Of a stretch of 8,044 bases of DNA, positions 5,776 to 8,044 are shown in pieces. Every line of letters begins with the position of its first letter. The first letter of the stretch is position 1. Source of the DNA: UM-FILTER-49-7 sp964599895 (GTDB lineage Bacteria > Acidobacteriota > Holophagae > Thermotomaculales > Thermotomaculaceae); contig CAZRHT010000082.1 in assembly GCA_964599895.1 (NCBI GenBank), positions 1 to 8,044 on the forward strand, given 5' to 3'. A program made the translations under genes and the position numbers. The notes beneath the pieces were generated by a model that worked only from the letters and a program-made list of their open reading frames with translations, was not told the DNA's origin and searched no databases.

Positions 5776-6983
5776 CCGATTTTTTCTCCAAGGCATTCCG
5801 GTTGATTTCGGAAGAGCTGGACGAGTATTTTACAGTTAAAAAGGGAGAAATTCATCCAGTTCCCGTTGAGGATGAGTCTGAAAATCAGTTTGACACCTTC
5901 TTCCTTGTCCCATCAGAAGATGTAATTCTCTATTCCCTGAAGCTGCCTGCGCAGGTAGAGGAAAATCTGAATGATGTAGTTCGGTCTTTTGTACTGGAAA
6001 AGGAGCCGGTTCGGGAAGGTGTCAAAATAGACATTGCCTACACCAAAGAAAAAGGACAGTTAAAGGTCCTGGCAACTGTAATCCGTGAAACCCGTTACCA
6101 GGAGATCCTCAAAGAGGCTTCAGGGAAAGCATCGGAACTCAGCGGCATTCTTCCAATCCAGATTCTACTTCTTGCCTATGCTCTGCGGGAAGGAGTTACC
6201 AGTGGTCTCGTTCTTTTTCAGGATGGAGCAACGACACTGGGTGCGTATCTGGAAGATGGATTTCCGATCTCCTTTCTGAAATGCCGATCTAACCGTTCCC
6301 TGCCTCAGACTGTTTCCCAATTTTTGTCGGGACAGCGTGCTCCTGAGGATACGGTTGTTACGCTCTTTGGTGAAATTCCAGGGGCGGATGATTTCTTCCC
6401 CGATGCTGTGAAGAAGGACAGGCCGGAATCTCCCGCATCTTTGCTGCTGGCGCTTTTGAAGGGGAAGACGCTTCCCGTTGCCAATCTTCTACCGGTTAAA
6501 GAGCGCAAGGTACACCGGAAATTGTGGCGCTATGTCGGCATTGCCATACTGGTTCTGGCGACAGGAATATATGGAACCTCACTGATTCGGGACTACCTTG
6601 GACTTCGCAGTGAAGTTAATACCCTGCAAGGGAACTATGACGCGAAGAAAAAGCAGGCGATGAAACTTGTGAAAAAAGTAGATGAGCGGGATAAATTGAA
6701 AGAACAGGTCCAGTTTTACCGAAAGAACAGGAAGCAGAAAATGAAAATCTGCAAGGTGCTCGAGGAATTAACGAATATGACGCCGCTTGATTCGTATGCG
6801 ACCTCAATTAACATCAGGCGTAACGGCTCTTTTGATTTCAACGGAAAATCAAAAGACATGTACACGTTGATTCGCAAACTTGATGAATCAAAGTTTTTTA
6901 CCAGTGTGCAGAAAAGTGGTTCCAGCAAAGAGCTGGCCGATGGGTACACCGCCTTTCTGATCAGGGGGAAAATTGCTTACTAA
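5763..6983 (+). CDS. gspL: Type II secretion inner-membrane protein GspL
   Basis: GspL is a bitopic platform protein whose cytoplasmic domain recruits GspE and whose periplasmic domain pairs with GspM. The 406-aa protein has a cytoplasmic part of about 250 residues, one TM at about 256-276 (starting YVGIAILVLATGIYG), a lysine-rich coiled-coil-like stretch (about 280-325), and a small C-terminal domain resembling the PilN/fimbrial-assembly fold (LEELTNMTPLDSYATSI onward). The plan equals a PilM-PilN fusion, which is how GspL is generally understood. The cytoplasmic half shows the beta-rich SEDVILYSLKLP opening and an ELE-like segment expected for the actin-like domain, but it is too diverged for me to point out nucleotide-binding residues. 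It overlaps gspK by 13 bases. ATG 5745 would add six residues. Identity is supported mainly by topology and position. Confidence 0.88.
   Translation: MDILTDFFSKAFRLISEELDEYFTVKKGEIHPVPVEDESENQFDTFFLVPSEDVILYSLKLPAQVEENLNDVVRSFVLEKEPVREGVKIDIAYTKEKGQLKVLATVIRETRYQEILKEASGKASELSGILPIQILLLAYALREGVTSGLVLFQDGATTLGAYLEDGFPISFLKCRSNRSLPQTVSQFLSGQRAPEDTVVTLFGEIPGADDFFPDAVKKDRPESPASLLLALLKGKTLPVANLLPVKERKVHRKLWRYVGIAILVLATGIYGTSLIRDYLGLRSEVNTLQGNYDAKKKQAMKLVKKVDERDKLKEQVQFYRKNRKQKMKICKVLEELTNMTPLDSYATSINIRRNGSFDFNGKSKDMYTLIRKLDESKFFTSVQKSGSSKELADGYTAFLIRGKIAY
6963..6969 (+). promoter_or_regulatory. Ribosome-binding site for the TTG start of gspM
   Basis: AGGGGGA lies 3 bases before the TTG at 6973, closer than usual. 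No ATG or GTG in this frame occurs before the membrane segment, so TTG with this site, probably helped by termination of gspL 11 bases into the gene, is the best supported start. Confidence 0.5.
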
Positions 6984-7530
6984 GCTGAAGCTGAAACGGT
7001 CTGAAAAAAGAGCAATCAAACTGGGGATTTCCGTTGTGATTCTGGTGATTTTCCTGAACCTTGTGGTATTCCCTCTGAGAGACAGCTATGGAGAACTGAC
7101 AAAAAGAAAAAGCACGCTGACCGCCAATCTGGTGAAATTGACTCAAAAACTTCAGGACGCCAGGGGAATGGAGTCAGAAATCAGCAGATACAAGAAGGAA
7201 ATTGAACAATTTGGTGATCAGGCATTGCAGGGAGACTCTGTGGAACTTGCGCAGGTCGCTCTGGAAGAATTGGCAAACAACCTGGCCAAGGCCCAGGGAT
7301 TGACCGTTACCAACACGTACAAAGAACGATCCAAGGACGAGAAATTCGGATATCGGCTAATCGGGGCAAGGATTACAGTCAAGGGAGATTACGATGCCAT
7401 TATCCGTTTTCTGGAAGCGATTCAAAAGGCCCCTGAACTGGTCGCTACCAGTGAAATTTCACTTAAACACTACAGGGGATATGAGGCGACAGTGACCGTA
7501 ATCGGCCTGTCCCGGAAGGAGAAATCGTGA
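6973..7530 (+). CDS. gspM: Type II secretion inner-membrane protein GspM (PilO-like)
   Basis: GspM is a bitopic inner-membrane protein that dimerises with GspL and stabilises the platform. The 185-aa product has a basic cytoplasmic N-terminus of about 16 residues, one TM at about 17-35 (GISVVILVIFLNLVVFPL), a charged coiled-coil-like stretch (about 38-75), and a C-terminal ferredoxin-like region with IIRFLEAIQKAPELV, typical of PilO/GspM ('GspMb' type). This matches the single-TM plan of the family. It starts with TTG inside the gspL stop and overlaps it by 11 bases. The next in-frame ATG (about 7168) would remove the TM and is rejected. The PilO resemblance is inferred from pattern. Function is well supported by its place after gspL. 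Confidence 0.87.
   Translation: MLTKLKLKRSEKRAIKLGISVVILVIFLNLVVFPLRDSYGELTKRKSTLTANLVKLTQKLQDARGMESEISRYKKEIEQFGDQALQGDSVELAQVALEELANNLAKAQGLTVTNTYKERSKDEKFGYRLIGARITVKGDYDAIIRFLEAIQKAPELVATSEISLKHYRGYEATVTVIGLSRKEKS
7516..7521 (+). promoter_or_regulatory. Shine-Dalgarno for the GTG start of the gspC-like gene
   Basis: AAGGAG is located in the last codons of gspM, 5 bases before a GTG at 7527 that overlaps the gspM stop (GTGA). It fixes the start of the terminal gene at a non-ATG codon directly in front of a signal peptide. Confidence 0.75.
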
Positions 7531-8044
7531 AGACCATAAACTTATTGTTGCTGATTCTATTGGTGTCAATGCCGGCAATTTCCCAGACTGCGGATGAGAT
7601 CATCAAGAAGAACCTGTTTGATCCCCAGCGAGGGCAGGTCGAGCCTATGAATGACACTTCCGGTCCAGTTGAAGAAGAATTGCCGAAAGATATCCCGATT
7701 CTGGACGGCATTGTCACCATCGGAAATTATAAGCGGGTCATCTTCCGATATAAGGATAGCGAGAGCCATAAGGTGGTCAGTGGAGTTTTCAAGACGGGAG
7801 ATATGTGCACCACAGCTAAAATTCTTCAGATTCAGGGGGAGGAAGTAACCATTGCCTTTGCGGGTAAGAAATACAAAATGACGGTGGATTCCAAGGACAA
7901 AATGAAAAACGTACCGAAAACCAGGAGCGCCCATGGGGGTGGAGTGGCCCGGGCGGCTTCTCATGCCGGCCCCCTGGTTGTGGGGCGAAAAGTAACAGCA
8001 CCCCGACAGAATCCGGCTGTTCGTAGGGAGCCCGGAAATTCGGG
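7527..8044 (+). CDS. gspC: GspC/PilP-like periplasmic T2SS protein, 3' end cut by the window
   Basis: An open frame of 172 codons begins at GTG 7527 and has no stop before the window edge, so it is partial. The N-terminus is a signal peptide (MKTINLLLLILL core, likely cleavage after AIS at residue 19). The mature start contains NLFDPQRG (29-36), like the IFDP motif that follows the membrane anchor of GspC. Residues about 56-120 read as a small beta domain: ILDGIVTIG, RVIFRY, TGD at 90-92, KILQIQGEEVTIAFAGKKYKMTV. This is the pattern of the GspC homology region and PilP, which bind the secretin's N0 domain in the periplasm. From 130 on there is a basic, Gly/Ala/Pro-rich tail without clear fold. 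Canonical GspC keeps an uncleaved TM anchor, so this is an atypical form. It overlaps gspM by 4 bases. The assignment is an inference. A secretin gene downstream would strengthen it. Confidence 0.72.
   Translation, partial: MKTINLLLLILLVSMPAISQTADEIIKKNLFDPQRGQVEPMNDTSGPVEEELPKDIPILDGIVTIGNYKRVIFRYKDSESHKVVSGVFKTGDMCTTAKILQIQGEEVTIAFAGKKYKMTVDSKDKMKNVPKTRSAHGGGVARAASHAGPLVVGRKVTAPRQNPAVRREPGNS

Noticed and set aside
69..7530. Type IV pilus operon rather than T2SS
   Set aside because: Five consecutive pseudopilins including a GspK without Glu5, a GspG with its calcium-loop signature, and a fused GspL point to a T2SS. No retraction ATPase PilT is present.

Overview
The window is an almost uninterrupted stretch of one operon, all on the + strand. 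It encodes the inner-membrane, cytoplasmic and pseudopilus parts of a type II secretion system (T2SS, general secretory pathway). The order is gspE, gspF, gspG, gspH, gspI, gspJ, gspK, gspL, gspM, then the first 172 codons of a GspC/PilP-like periplasmic protein that runs off the right edge. The assignment rests on seen motifs: Walker A/B and a four-cysteine zinc site in GspE, two T2SSF repeats in GspF, five prepilin-type leaders in a row, the helix-hairpin-helix-like region of GspK, and single-TM GspL and GspM.

The operon implies a diderm (Gram-negative-type) bacterium. Base composition looks near 50% GC by eye. An MshEN-type GspE N-terminus, PilN/PilO-like GspL and GspM, and gspC placed after gspM rather than at the head are features I associate with Desulfobacterota ('deltaproteobacterial') or neighbouring phyla more than with gammaproteobacteria. 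The taxonomic guess is weak.

Layout: bases 1-68 are a short leader that may hold the last codons of an upstream gene and carries the gspE ribosome-binding site. 69-2982 hold the assembly ATPase and its polytopic membrane partner. 2983-3047 is the only real intergenic gap, and it ends in a strong Shine-Dalgarno for the major pseudopilin gspG. 3048-5775 hold the five pseudopilins G, H, I, J and K. 5763-7530 hold the platform proteins L and M. From 7527 to the end is the GspC-like gene. Apart from the gspF-gspG gap, and a single base between gspE and gspF, all genes overlap their neighbours, so strong translational coupling is likely. No terminator, mobile element, CRISPR array, tRNA or rRNA was seen.

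How it works together (family knowledge): GspE hydrolyses ATP in the cytoplasm while docked on GspF and GspL. GspF, L and M form the inner-membrane platform. Pseudopilins are cleaved by a prepilin peptidase (GspO/PilD, not in the window) and assemble into a pseudopilus, mainly GspG with an I-J-K-H tip, which pushes folded exoproteins through the secretin GspD (not in the window). GspC links platform to secretin. I found no wholly new system. The points worth a second look are variations on the T2SS: a possible c-di-GMP-binding domain in GspE, a paired-cysteine substitution in GspG, nested pseudopilin leaders, and an atypical GspC with a cleavable-looking signal peptide.
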